Source: Rhodospirillales bacterium
GTDB lineage: Bacteria; Pseudomonadota; Alphaproteobacteria; Micavibrionales; Micavibrionaceae
Direction of reading: 5' to 3'
Length of the DNA stretch: 64,000 nucleotides
Assembly: GCA_020638175.1 (NCBI GenBank)
Contig: JACKJA010000002.1
Span: forward strand, 1,984,001 to 2,048,000
Part shown: positions 26,823 to 34,847 of the stretch, piece by piece
Numbering within the stretch: the first letter of the stretch is position 1
Layout of the letters: each line of letters opens with the position of its first letter
Made by a program: the position numbers and the translations under genes
Notes under the pieces: model-generated
The model's database searches: none
The model's input: the letters and a program-made list of their open reading frames with translations, nothing else
Told to the model about the DNA's origin: nothing

Positions 26823-26837
26823 CCTGTATAATACAGG
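26823..26837 (+). promoter_or_regulatory. Perfect 7-1-7 palindrome enclosing a TATAAT box
   Basis: CCTGTAT-A-ATACAGG is an exact inverted repeat and contains TATAAT at 26827-26832, 30 bases before the ATG of the XRE-type regulator. It would be well placed for autoregulation by that protein. No strong -35 box is seen. Confidence 0.55.
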
Positions 26838-26861
26838 AAAATGTGAAAAGGGCGTCGGTAT

Positions 26862-27506
26862 ATGACAATTACGACTGCACAAATTAGAGGCGCGAGAGGG
26901 ATACTGAACTGGAGCCAGAATGATCTGGCCGAACGCACAGGTATCTCGGCGACATCTATTGGTGCGATCGAGAACGGCTCCACCACCCCCCGCGCCAACA
27001 CGATCATGACCATCCAAAAAGCCTTCGAAGATGGCGGGATTGAGTTTATTGGAACAACGGGCCTGAGATTGAGAACAGGCGATGTTCGTGTATTAAGCGG
27101 CAAACAAGGGTTCTTTGAATTCTACGATGATATATATGAAACACTTCGAAAACACCCTGGAAATGTTTTCGTAAGCAATGTCGATGAAAATGAGTTTTTA
27201 AAATGGGGAAGTGACATATTAGAGCCCCATACGGAAAGGATGAAAGAACTTAACGATATTCATTACAAAATCCTTATTAAAGAAGGAGATCACAATTATG
27301 TGGCCTCCTCATACGCAGAATATCGTTGGCTACCCAAAGAACAGTTTTCATCAGTTCCTTTTTATGTATATGGAGACAAACTAGCTATTTTGCTTTTTTC
27401 AGATACCCCGACAGTCATTGTATTGGCTTATGCAGCAGTTGCAGAGGCATACAGAGTGCAATTTGAAACAATCTGGAAAACAGCTATAACACCGAGCGAA
27501 GAATAA
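26862..27506 (+). CDS. XRE-family regulator with a sensor-like C-terminal domain
   Basis: 214 residues. A helix-turn-helix domain spans about 3-58 (ILNWSQNDLAERTGISATSIGAIENGSTTPR). Residues from about 80 form an alpha/beta domain (FFEFYDDIYETLRKHPGNVFVSNVD, then VPFYVYGDKLAILLFS and AYRVQFETIWKTA) that resembles the effector-binding part of TrmB-like regulators in its closing segment; this likeness is by eye. Base use is more AT-rich than in the genes to the left. The next gene begins 5 bases later. No function beyond regulation is claimed. Confidence 0.8.
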   Translation: MTITTAQIRGARGILNWSQNDLAERTGISATSIGAIENGSTTPRANTIMTIQKAFEDGGIEFIGTTGLRLRTGDVRVLSGKQGFFEFYDDIYETLRKHPGNVFVSNVDENEFLKWGSDILEPHTERMKELNDIHYKILIKEGDHNYVASSYAEYRWLPKEQFSSVPFYVYGDKLAILLFSDTPTVIVLAYAAVAEAYRVQFETIWKTAITPSEE

Positions 27507-27511
27507 AATAG

Positions 27512-28717
27512 ATGCAATTTCAGCAACCCAAAAATATTCTACCGACAGGAGAAAACGGTGTAGCCAACGCACCGGTTGCGATTCTACGCCCCATCATGAA
27601 CGTCGAACGAAAAGCTCACATGAAAGCATCTTTTTACAAAGCGTTTATGGAGGCCGTAAAGGGTGAGGGACAAGGGTGCCTACTTCAATACCTTTATTAT
27701 GATACAAAACAAGAATCATGGGGTTCAAACGCCCCTCCTGAAGGCTCCCCATGGGATAACTTAGTTATATCTGATAATTTTTCGACTTGGAAACAACAGT
27801 CTGCAGCCCTTACACATGCGCTAAGAGGTGGTCTGGCGGATAAATTACCCGCTCAAATCTGCTATCATGCATACGCTCCCGGCGAACAGCATGCCATAGA
27901 AAAAAATGATTTTCTTCTAATTGATAGCCTGCAACGTTCCGGCAAAGAAATCACGGGCGTTCTGGCATTCGATATTCTGGAACGATATGCTTATCAAGCT
28001 GCTAACCAGATTTTTCAACGCTTCAACTTGCATTCTCTAGGATATCAAGCCGATATTCTTCTAAATGGTAGCGAGACTATTTTAAAAGCAAAGCAACAGC
28101 TCAGAGAAGCCCGCGAAGAAACGATAGATACAGCTGCCCCCGTTATTGCTGTATTTGGCGGTCTTCTACAAAATGTTCAGCAAATGGCGGGCCAAAATGG
28201 TGATGAAGAAACCATCAAGCAATACAAAAAAATTAGAGAACTTCACGGCGAAAATGCACACCTCATCATGACGGTGGACACACATGAAGATCCTTCTGTC
28301 ATTCTATCGAATTACAGCTATTCTCAGGACTTGGAAGCCTTTGTACTCAACTTCTTACCACGCGCCGTAGAAGCAGGAATTATCCAAAATAAAAACTACA
28401 ATGTTTTTGCAAACTGGAAGATGGCCGACCCCCATGAAAAATCTAACGGCGGTACACCAAGGCCAGCCGCTTGGCATCAGAACGAAAAAGCCCTTTACCT
28501 TCATGCCGAATGTAAATCAGACCACGTCATAGAAACCCCTGAAGGCAACATTGCTGTTCAAGCAGGAAAAAGCTTCATTTCGGCTACAAGAACAAGAAAA
28601 GGTCCTGCAAGTGACCATGTTGAAATGCTGAACAAAGCCGGATTTGCAAACGTAACGGTCTACGAACAGCCCAATCAGGCCCATAAAGTCATCCACGCAG
28701 CCGTTAGACCTGCATAA
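27512..28717 (+). CDS. EgtD-like methyltransferase-fold protein with degenerate SAM loop
   Basis: 401 residues. Its second half aligns by eye with EgtD, the histidine N-alpha-methyltransferase: VIAVFGGLLQNVQ in place of VFLGSTIGNL, then AHLIMTVDTHEDPSVIL, an ALYLHAECKSDHVIETP segment and a C-terminal GFANVTVYE strand. The expected glycine-rich SAM motif is not there; CYHAYAPGEQHAIEK stands in its place. It could be an inactive partner of the next gene. No close family is recognised, and the substrate is unknown. Confidence 0.6.
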   Translation: MQFQQPKNILPTGENGVANAPVAILRPIMNVERKAHMKASFYKAFMEAVKGEGQGCLLQYLYYDTKQESWGSNAPPEGSPWDNLVISDNFSTWKQQSAALTHALRGGLADKLPAQICYHAYAPGEQHAIEKNDFLLIDSLQRSGKEITGVLAFDILERYAYQAANQIFQRFNLHSLGYQADILLNGSETILKAKQQLREAREETIDTAAPVIAVFGGLLQNVQQMAGQNGDEETIKQYKKIRELHGENAHLIMTVDTHEDPSVILSNYSYSQDLEAFVLNFLPRAVEAGIIQNKNYNVFANWKMADPHEKSNGGTPRPAAWHQNEKALYLHAECKSDHVIETPEGNIAVQAGKSFISATRTRKGPASDHVEMLNKAGFANVTVYEQPNQAHKVIHAAVRPA

Positions 28718-28766
28718 ATAGAAATGTCTGATGACACTCCAAATAGACCCACCTGATTGAATTTTA

Positions 28767-29933
28767 ATGCTCGATCAAAGCTTAAATCAAAAAGTTACGA
28801 AAGTCGCGCTAGGAATATTCTCCCGCAAAGAACACGGAACGGCGGGATCAATTGCCTATGCCGATTTGGGAGCATCCTTATTTACTCAATATGTACTAAA
28901 CACACCGGATTATTATCCTTATTGGGGTGAAATAGAACATATTTGCGCTCAACGAGAATCAATTGCTCGCGACATTAACTGCACAGAAAGAGCTATTATC
29001 GTAGGTCCGGGCCCAAGAGAATCCCTGAGAAATAAAGAGCTACAGATACTTGAATTACTTCCCAAACTAAGAAGAATTGAAACCCTTGAGCTATCAGCCG
29101 AATTTAATCACCAAAGTGCAGCAGAACTAAGAGAATTTGCAGAATATTACAGACAGCATACAGGCCGTAAACTTGATGTTATTTGTCATCAAATGGATTT
29201 CACAAGACCCGGGACCGTCATAAAACCTATGGCAAACACAACGGTCTTTTCAACCGGCAGCCTATTTTCAAATATCCCAAATGCCTCGCCACACGGATCA
29301 CCTGACTCTGATCTAAAAAAACTACTGCAGGCCTTTGGCCATTTAGCTGGTAAGGGTGGAAAAATAGTGCTTGGATATGACTCCAACACTGTCCATGACT
29401 CGTTGTCTGCCGCATATAACCAAAAGGCTTTAGGAAACTTTATACTTAACATCCCTAAAATTATTGCTGACCACTGTATTGGCATCGAAGGTTTTGATCC
29501 CAATCCTGACAATTTCCGGTACGAAATGGAATGGATTCCAAAGGCCAGCCAAGTGGCTTTCAAACTAATCGCTGAAAACCCTCAGGATTTCTCGATCCAA
29601 AGAGAACGCTTTCACCTCAGAATGGGAGATGAATACATATTTATAAACTCGGTGAAGCCTAGAGTTAACATAGTAAATGAACTAGCCAGAGACATCGGTA
29701 TTCTTCATAAAAATGCATACCTCGACGAACATGGTCTTTGTGAACACGTTCTAAAAGTAGAAAGAGAACAAGATCCTCTCTATAAAGATAACGGTCAGCC
29801 CTCTATCACAAAAGCAATTATGAGTTTGCTCACTGGAAATGGATTCACCACGATCGAGCCTTCTAACCAAAACGGCCAATTCAGACAGTCTTATCGACCA
29901 ATGGTCCCCAGATACTCAATAGTAGTTAGCTAA
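28767..29933 (+). CDS. EgtD-like SAM-dependent methyltransferase
   Basis: 388 residues with an EgtD-type layout: N-terminal NTPDYYPYWGEIEHICAQRE, SAM-loop candidate IIVGPGPRESLRNKEL near 85, a VFSTGSLFSNIPNAS segment, GKIVLGYDSNTVHDSLSAAYN and a C-terminal half with FRYEMEWIPKASQVAFKL. In EgtD these parts bind SAM and the amino acid and give trimethylhistidine. Residue identity to EgtD looks low, so another amine substrate is likely. It is 49 bases after its paralogue and has no clear ribosome site. Confidence 0.68.
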   Translation: MLDQSLNQKVTKVALGIFSRKEHGTAGSIAYADLGASLFTQYVLNTPDYYPYWGEIEHICAQRESIARDINCTERAIIVGPGPRESLRNKELQILELLPKLRRIETLELSAEFNHQSAAELREFAEYYRQHTGRKLDVICHQMDFTRPGTVIKPMANTTVFSTGSLFSNIPNASPHGSPDSDLKKLLQAFGHLAGKGGKIVLGYDSNTVHDSLSAAYNQKALGNFILNIPKIIADHCIGIEGFDPNPDNFRYEMEWIPKASQVAFKLIAENPQDFSIQRERFHLRMGDEYIFINSVKPRVNIVNELARDIGILHKNAYLDEHGLCEHVLKVEREQDPLYKDNGQPSITKAIMSLLTGNGFTTIEPSNQNGQFRQSYRPMVPRYSIVVS

Positions 29934-29995
29934 ACAGTCACAACAGCACAGTTAAGCTCAAACAATGCCCCCTTCCCCATTTTTCTTTCCCCCTG

Positions 29996-30001
29996 TATAC
30001 T
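29996..30001 (+). promoter_or_regulatory. TATACT box 6 bases before an ATG (leaderless candidate)
   Basis: TATACT ends 6 bases before the ATG of the next gene, where a transcript would begin at about the start codon. No -35 box stands out and no ribosome site is present. Weak evidence. Confidence 0.3.
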
Positions 30002-30007
30002 CTTTCC

Positions 30008-30388
30008 ATGAACGGATCACACGAACTGGACGGAACATATCAGGTCACCAGCACGTCGAGCTATGACGGTCCGCTGGACAAGAAAAGCGACGGCGTCACG
30101 GATATCCGGGAGGGACAGACAAACCGCCGCGACAAACATAACATCCTATGGACCAGTACGTTTCGTATCCTGAGCGATACGGAAGTCGAAATGACCTCCA
30201 TTGCCGACCCGCGCGAAGCCACCGATGGCGCAGCCCTGACCCGGCCGGACGGCACGCCGAGCCTGGAACCCGTGACCTATACCGCTATCTTGAAACTGGC
30301 CCGTAAAGACGACCGCATCCAAATGTCAGGCTCCATCGAATACGGCAACGAAGTCGTCATGCTGACCATGCGTAAAACCGGCAGCTAA
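30008..30388 (+). CDS. Hypothetical beta-rich protein
   Basis: 126 residues, starting MNGSHELDGTYQVTSTSS and predicted by eye to be mostly strands, with an alternation like lipocalin/calycin or DUF-type heme-free barrels (ILKLARKDDRIQMSGSIEYG). No signal peptide. It ends where the amidinotransferase gene ends on the other strand. Codon use is back to the normal genome pattern. No family is recognised. Confidence 0.65.
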   Translation: MNGSHELDGTYQVTSTSSYDGPLDKKSDGVTDIREGQTNRRDKHNILWTSTFRILSDTEVEMTSIADPREATDGAALTRPDGTPSLEPVTYTAILKLARKDDRIQMSGSIEYGNEVVMLTMRKTGS

Positions 30389-31294
30389 TCAAAACATCTC
30401 GCACATCAAACACCGCGCCGAACCGCCACCATAAGTCTCGATGGTTGGAATATCGCTGTGCAAAATGCGGGCATAGTATTTTTTGAGGGTATCCAGTTGA
30501 TCTTCGCGCAGCGCCCGGTACGCCCCTCCAGACATAACCAGCATAGATTGCCCGTCCCCGCCGATAACCTCCAGAGAGTTCCCGCAAAAAGCTTTTTGCT
30601 GATCCATGCTCAGCTCCATTACATCATGGGTCGCCGCCAGCCGCGCGCGAATGCGGGCTTTTGCCTCCTCCCCGACCATGCAATCCAGACACACCGCCGC
30701 CAGCCGCGTCCCGATAAACATCACCAGGTCGGTGTGATAGATCGGCTTACCGGTATGAGACAGCGTATCGAACGTCTCGACCGCATACCCCATCTTTTCA
30801 CCCCATTCACGGGCCAGCATCTCATCCGTTCGTTTTGACAGGGCTACATAAGCGACCTTGTTCACACGGTCCAGACACAGGCTGCCCGTTGCTTCCAGAT
30901 ACAGCCCCTCATTCTCGCGGTCCCGGATATCCAGCGCTACATCATAGGTCCGCCCCATCAGCTCGATCATCTCCGGGGTGCGCTCAGCCCGGCGATTGGC
31001 ATTCAGCATCGGATACAACACCATTGTCCGCCGCCCGCCTTCAAAATGCGTCGAGGCCCAGTTCGGAAACAAGTGATCGGGGCAGCCTTTACTGCCCTTG
31101 ACCACAGTCACCGCCACCCCGTTACTAACCAGCATATTGTGGAAGCGCCGGAATTCCCCCAGCGCCGCATGATAAGTTTCCTCATGGCTTTCATGGCCGT
31201 CAACCTGATAAACGTTGGTTTCCTGCGTTTCCGGGTTCAGGTAAAATTCCGCCGGTTCGATCAGCATGATGTGATTGGTCGATTGTGTGCTCAT
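30389..31294 (-). CDS. Arginine deiminase-like amidinohydrolase, CtlX type
   Basis: 301 residues of the guanidino-modifying superfamily. The start PAEFYLNPETQETNVYQ matches the CtlX family, which has been linked to citrulline use. The catalytic Cys is C295 in YGGGSARCLMCEMF; a Lys/His-rich body is as expected. I start at 31294 where GAGGGAATCATA precedes the ATG. It lies 31 bases after manC, so it may be the last gene of the GDP-fucose operon, which is unusual. Confidence 0.8.
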   Translation of the reverse strand: MSTQSTNHIMLIEPAEFYLNPETQETNVYQVDGHESHEETYHAALGEFRRFHNMLVSNGVAVTVVKGSKGCPDHLFPNWASTHFEGGRRTMVLYPMLNANRRAERTPEMIELMGRTYDVALDIRDRENEGLYLEATGSLCLDRVNKVAYVALSKRTDEMLAREWGEKMGYAVETFDTLSHTGKPIYHTDLVMFIGTRLAAVCLDCMVGEEAKARIRARLAATHDVMELSMDQQKAFCGNSLEVIGGDGQSMLVMSGGAYRALREDQLDTLKKYYARILHSDIPTIETYGGGSARCLMCEMF

Positions 31295-31325
31295 TATGAT
31301 TCCCTCTTCTTCTCGCCGGTTCATT

Positions 31326-32186
31326 CTACCGGAACAGGAATGAAAAGAAAGAGGGCCACGTCCCGACATCCCGCCACCCCATATCAACCGGGATAACGAC
31401 CCCCCGGTCCATTTTTTCCATCACAGCCTTGTCGACACACAAGGACGGCAAAGCGGAAAACGCCTGTTCGTTCAAATACAGCGCCTGATTATAGCGCGAT
31501 GCCCGGGCAACGGCCTCATAACTGCCTTGATGCATCTCGGGCACATACGTTTCCAGCGCCGCTAGAAAATGGCGCGCGGAAAATAAAAACAGGCCGCTGT
31601 TCCATTCGTAGTCTCCCGCCCGCAAAAACGATAGCGCCGTTTTTTTATCCGGTTTTTCTGTAAAGGACGAAACTTCATAAGCCCCGGCGGCCAGCACCTT
31701 CCCACGCCTGATATAGCCAAACCGGGTAGCCGGATGACGGGGACGAATCCCAAACGTGACCAAACGCCCTTGCCGGGCCGGGCCAATCCCCCCTGTGACC
31801 GCTTGCCGAAAAGCCGTGACATTTCGGATCATGTGATCGGACGGTAAAACCAGCATCAAATCATTATCCTGCCGCGCCAGCCAATGCGCCGCCGCCGCAA
31901 TCGCCGGGGCTGTATTCCGGCCAGCCGGCTCCAGCAACATAGCGGCGCTCTTTCTCGCCCCTTCGGGCATTTGTTCAACAACCAGCCCCCGGTGTTTCTG
32001 GTTGCAAACAATCAAAGGCGGAGAAAACCCTTCGACCCGCGCCAGTGTTTCCTGAAACAGCGAACGGCGGCCCCATGGCGTCAGAAACGGTTTAGGGCGC
32101 TCTTCCCGCGACAGGGGACGCAGACGCCGCCCCGCGCCACCGGCCAGAATAACCGGCGTGACATCAAGAAACTCAGGCGGCATCAC
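31326..32186 (-). CDS. manC: Mannose-1-phosphate guanylyltransferase-like nucleotidyltransferase
   Basis: 286 residues. The signature VILAGGAGRRLRPLSREERPKPFL, the PAGRNTAPAIAAA segment and VDKAVMEK fit the GDP-mannose pyrophosphorylase. Only the nucleotidyltransferase domain is present; the C-terminal isomerase domain of long ManC proteins is missing. With gmd and fcl it would make GDP-L-fucose from mannose-1-phosphate. It overlaps fcl by 14 bases. Confidence 0.85.
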   Translation of the reverse strand: MMPPEFLDVTPVILAGGAGRRLRPLSREERPKPFLTPWGRRSLFQETLARVEGFSPPLIVCNQKHRGLVVEQMPEGARKSAAMLLEPAGRNTAPAIAAAAHWLARQDNDLMLVLPSDHMIRNVTAFRQAVTGGIGPARQGRLVTFGIRPRHPATRFGYIRRGKVLAAGAYEVSSFTEKPDKKTALSFLRAGDYEWNSGLFLFSARHFLAALETYVPEMHQGSYEAVARASRYNQALYLNEQAFSALPSLCVDKAVMEKMDRGVVIPVDMGWRDVGTWPSFFSFLFR

Positions 32187-33129
32187 GTCTCACACAATTC
32201 TCAAGATACCAGACATAAGCATGCTCTATACCGTCCTGCAAGGCGGTTATCGGCTGCCAGCCCATCGCGGTAACCTTCGTGTTATCCATCAGCTTGCGCG
32301 GCGTCCCATCGGGCTTTGAAGGGTCAAAAACAATCTCGCCGTCATAACCGACAACCCCGGCAACCATACCCGCCAGCGCCGCAATCGTGATTTCTTGGCC
32401 GCTGCCGATATTGATGTGCGGCTCATCCGCATAATGCTTCAACAAAAACACCAGCGCATCGGCCAGATCGTCAACATGCAAAAACTCTCGCAAAGGATGA
32501 CCCGTCCCCCACAGCGTTACCGACGATTGCCCCGCCGCCTTGGCCGCGTGCAATTTCATCATCAGTGCCGGGATAACATGGGAATTCTCTGCATGATATG
32601 TATCTCCCGGCCCATAAAGATTACACGGCATCGCTGATATAAAATCACAGCCATACTGACGACGGTAGGATTGACACAATTTGATCCCGGCAATCTTTGC
32701 GATGGCATAAGGCTCGTTGGTCGGCTCCAGCGGCCCGGTCAAAAGCGCGCCCTCCGCAATCGGCTGCGGCGCTTCCCGCGGATAGATACACGACGACCCC
32801 AGGAATAAAAGTTTTTCCACCCCGGCCTTGTAAGCCCCATGAATAATGTTGGTTTCTATGGCCAGATTATCATAGAGAAAATCCGCAGGCTGCGTCGCAT
32901 TGGCCATGATCCCCCCAACCTTGGCCGCCGCAACGATCACCGCATCCGGTTTATACGCCGTCAGCCACGCTTCGGTTTCGGCCTGCCGGCGCAGATCCAG
33001 ATCAGCATGCGATACCGTTAACACATCGCAATCTTCACGGGCCAGCCGCCGGACACAAGCATCGCCGACCATACCACTATGCCCGGCCACCCAGATTTTC
33101 TTATTCCGCAGCCCGTATATAGATTTCAT
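32173..33129 (-). CDS. fcl: GDP-L-fucose synthase
   Basis: Epimerase-reductase that converts GDP-4-keto-6-deoxymannose to GDP-L-fucose with NADPH. 318 residues, short-chain reductase fold: WVAGHSGMVGDACVRRL, FLGSSCIYP, and YAIAKIAGIKLCQSY carrying the Tyr-x3-Lys pair. Overlaps gmd by 29 bases. Confidence 0.95.
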   Translation of the reverse strand: MKSIYGLRNKKIWVAGHSGMVGDACVRRLAREDCDVLTVSHADLDLRRQAETEAWLTAYKPDAVIVAAAKVGGIMANATQPADFLYDNLAIETNIIHGAYKAGVEKLLFLGSSCIYPREAPQPIAEGALLTGPLEPTNEPYAIAKIAGIKLCQSYRRQYGCDFISAMPCNLYGPGDTYHAENSHVIPALMMKLHAAKAAGQSSVTLWGTGHPLREFLHVDDLADALVFLLKHYADEPHINIGSGQEITIAALAGMVAGVVGYDGEIVFDPSKPDGTPRKLMDNTKVTAMGWQPITALQDGIEHAYVWYLENCVRRDAA

Positions 33130-34159
33130 CTCCGCCCTGCTCCCGTAATATAACCCGGTCGTAATCGACCATTTCCCGCACTAGCCCATCAAATGCCGTC
33201 CGCGGTCGCCAGCCCAGAACCTCTCGTGCTTTCGAAGCATCGCCAATCAGCGCACATAGCTCATTGGGACGGAAAAACTGCGGGTCCACACTCACAAGCA
33301 ACCGCCCGCTATGCAGGTCATAGCCGCGCTCACCAACGCCCTCCCCGCGCCAATCCAGCGCCACCCCGGTACAGCCGAACGCAGCTTCGACAAAATCACG
33401 AACGCGCCGCGCCGTCCCTGTCGCCAGAACATAATCATCGGAAATGTCTTGCTGCATCATCAGCCAGACTCCTTCCATATAATCCCGCGCATGCCCCCAG
33501 TCGCGCTGCGCCTCCAGATTCCCCAACGTCAAAACATCCTGTTGCCCGGCCTCTATCGCGGCGACAGCGCGGGTAATCTTGCGGGTAACGAACTCTTCCC
33601 CGCGCAGCGGACTTTCATGATTAAACAGGATGCCGTTACAGGCAAACAAGCCATAGGCCTGCCGGTAAATCCGCACCATATCATAAGCATAACGCTTGGC
33701 CGCGCCATAAGGACTGCAGGGACTCATTGGCGTTTTCTCACTCTGCGGCCCCGGCGCATTCCCGAACATCTCCGAACTGGAAGCCTGATAAAATTTCACC
33801 GGTCGCGCCAGCCCCCGGATAGCCTCCAGCAGACGGGTTACACCCAGCGCGTTAATCTCCGCCGTAGCCTCCGGCACGGTAAAACTGACCTGCACATGGC
33901 TTTGCGCCGCCAGATTATAAATTTCATCGGGCTGGATAGCTGCGAGCAACCGCCATAAATTACCGCCATCAGTCAAATCGCCGTGATGAAAGTGAAACGC
34001 CGGATGAGCCATCAGCTCATTAAACCGCTGAGAATCATCGGTGGCACTGTACAGCCGCAGTCCATGAACAATATACCCCTGCCCCAGCAGAAAACGGGCC
34101 ATAATAGCGCCATCCTGCCCGGTCACTCCGGTAATCAAAGCTGTCTTTTGTCCGGCCAT
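33101..34159 (-). CDS. gmd: GDP-mannose 4,6-dehydratase
   Basis: First step from GDP-mannose to GDP-fucose or related 6-deoxyhexoses. 352 residues with ALITGVTGQDGAIMARFLL, the catalytic SSSEMFG and the YGAAKRYAYDMVR Tyr-x3-Lys pair. The start is the ATG at 34159, which has a hairpin in front of it and no free ribosome site. It leads a gmd-fcl-manC set with overlapping ends, likely for surface polysaccharide. Confidence 0.95.
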   Translation of the reverse strand: MAGQKTALITGVTGQDGAIMARFLLGQGYIVHGLRLYSATDDSQRFNELMAHPAFHFHHGDLTDGGNLWRLLAAIQPDEIYNLAAQSHVQVSFTVPEATAEINALGVTRLLEAIRGLARPVKFYQASSSEMFGNAPGPQSEKTPMSPCSPYGAAKRYAYDMVRIYRQAYGLFACNGILFNHESPLRGEEFVTRKITRAVAAIEAGQQDVLTLGNLEAQRDWGHARDYMEGVWLMMQQDISDDYVLATGTARRVRDFVEAAFGCTGVALDWRGEGVGERGYDLHSGRLLVSVDPQFFRPNELCALIGDASKAREVLGWRPRTAFDGLVREMVDYDRVILREQGGDEIYIRAAE

Positions 34160-34163
34160 AAAA

Positions 34164-34193
34164 ATACCCTAGGGTGAAACCACACTAGGGTAT
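34164..34193 (-). terminator. Hairpin between small-protein gene pair and gmd
   Basis: A 9-base-pair stem (34164-34172 with 34185-34193). On the minus strand it is followed by TTTTT, so it fits a terminator for the small genes to the right. Its 3' arm also carries AGGG, the only ribosome-site-like sequence ahead of the gmd ATG. Confidence 0.65.
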
Positions 34194-34235
34194 GACAATT
34201 TTACGTTTGCGAAAACCGGCTTTTAGAAGTTATCC

Positions 34236-34463
34236 CTACACATCGAATGAAGGGGGCGCTGCCGCTGGAGCCGCCGGGCTGGGAGCTTCCGACATCGTAG
34301 ACGTTGGCGCTTGATCCATAGTCACAGCCTGCGCTTCATAACCTTGTGCGCTGTATTCCTGGGAAATACGGCGGCTGTCCTCACCATCGCTCGGCACGAC
34401 TTGGAAAGCCTTCCCTCCCATCGCCTCCATCAGCGTCTGTGAATTGTGAACCGGCCCAGCCAT
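34236..34463 (-). CDS. Small hypothetical protein with Ala/Pro-rich tail
   Basis: 75 residues, MAGPVHNSQTLMEAMGGKAF at the start and an Ala/Pro/Ser-rich low-complexity C-terminus. Its ATG overlaps the stop of the next upstream gene (TAATG), with GGAGG well placed. Coupling to a partner and a good ribosome site argue that it is real. Function unknown. Confidence 0.6.
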   Translation of the reverse strand: MAGPVHNSQTLMEAMGGKAFQVVPSDGEDSRRISQEYSAQGYEAQAVTMDQAPTSTMSEAPSPAAPAAAPPSFDV

Positions 34464-34756
34464 TACATCTTCCTCCGCACTTCAACATAGGCAACATTGG
34501 TGATGAAATCGGGTAATTCACCTTCCGGCGGGTATTCAACCAGCCCCACCTGCGTAGTCCCGGAAATACGTTTGTATATTTCACCGCCCGGATAGTGCAT
34601 CTCGGCGATATCGTCAAAACCGGCCCTGAATTTAATCGTATCTTCCGTGACCGCCACCGTATAGGTTTCGGCATACGGCAGATGCGCCGGTACGACTATA
34701 ACGACCGACTGGCCTTCACCTAACAAAAAGTCACAACGATTGAACACCACACACAT
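34463..34756 (-). CDS. Small hypothetical protein
   Basis: 97 residues: a mostly beta protein with no signal peptide (VVIVVPAHLPYAETYTVAVTE). The stop TAA overlaps the next ATG, so it is translated with the 75-residue neighbour. No family is recognised. Confidence 0.6.
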   Translation of the reverse strand: MCVVFNRCDFLLGEGQSVVIVVPAHLPYAETYTVAVTEDTIKFRAGFDDIAEMHYPGGEIYKRISGTTQVGLVEYPPEGELPDFITNVAYVEVRRKM

Positions 34757-34847
34757 GTCCCTTTTCTCTAAACTTGCTTCTATTATGAAGCAGCGGCCTT
34801 AACATCCTGTGAAAAAAGGATACAATTTTATGTATTATAGAAAAGAC

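Larger units (their letters stand above)
26511..26861. other. Intergenic region at the left edge of the AT-rich island
   Basis: It holds a terminator-like hairpin (26544-26576), then an AT-rich stretch and a palindrome with an embedded -10 box in front of the XRE gene. An inverted pair AACTT (26796-26800) and AAGTT (26812-26816) lies just before it. No open frame of credible length is seen. Confidence 0.6.
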
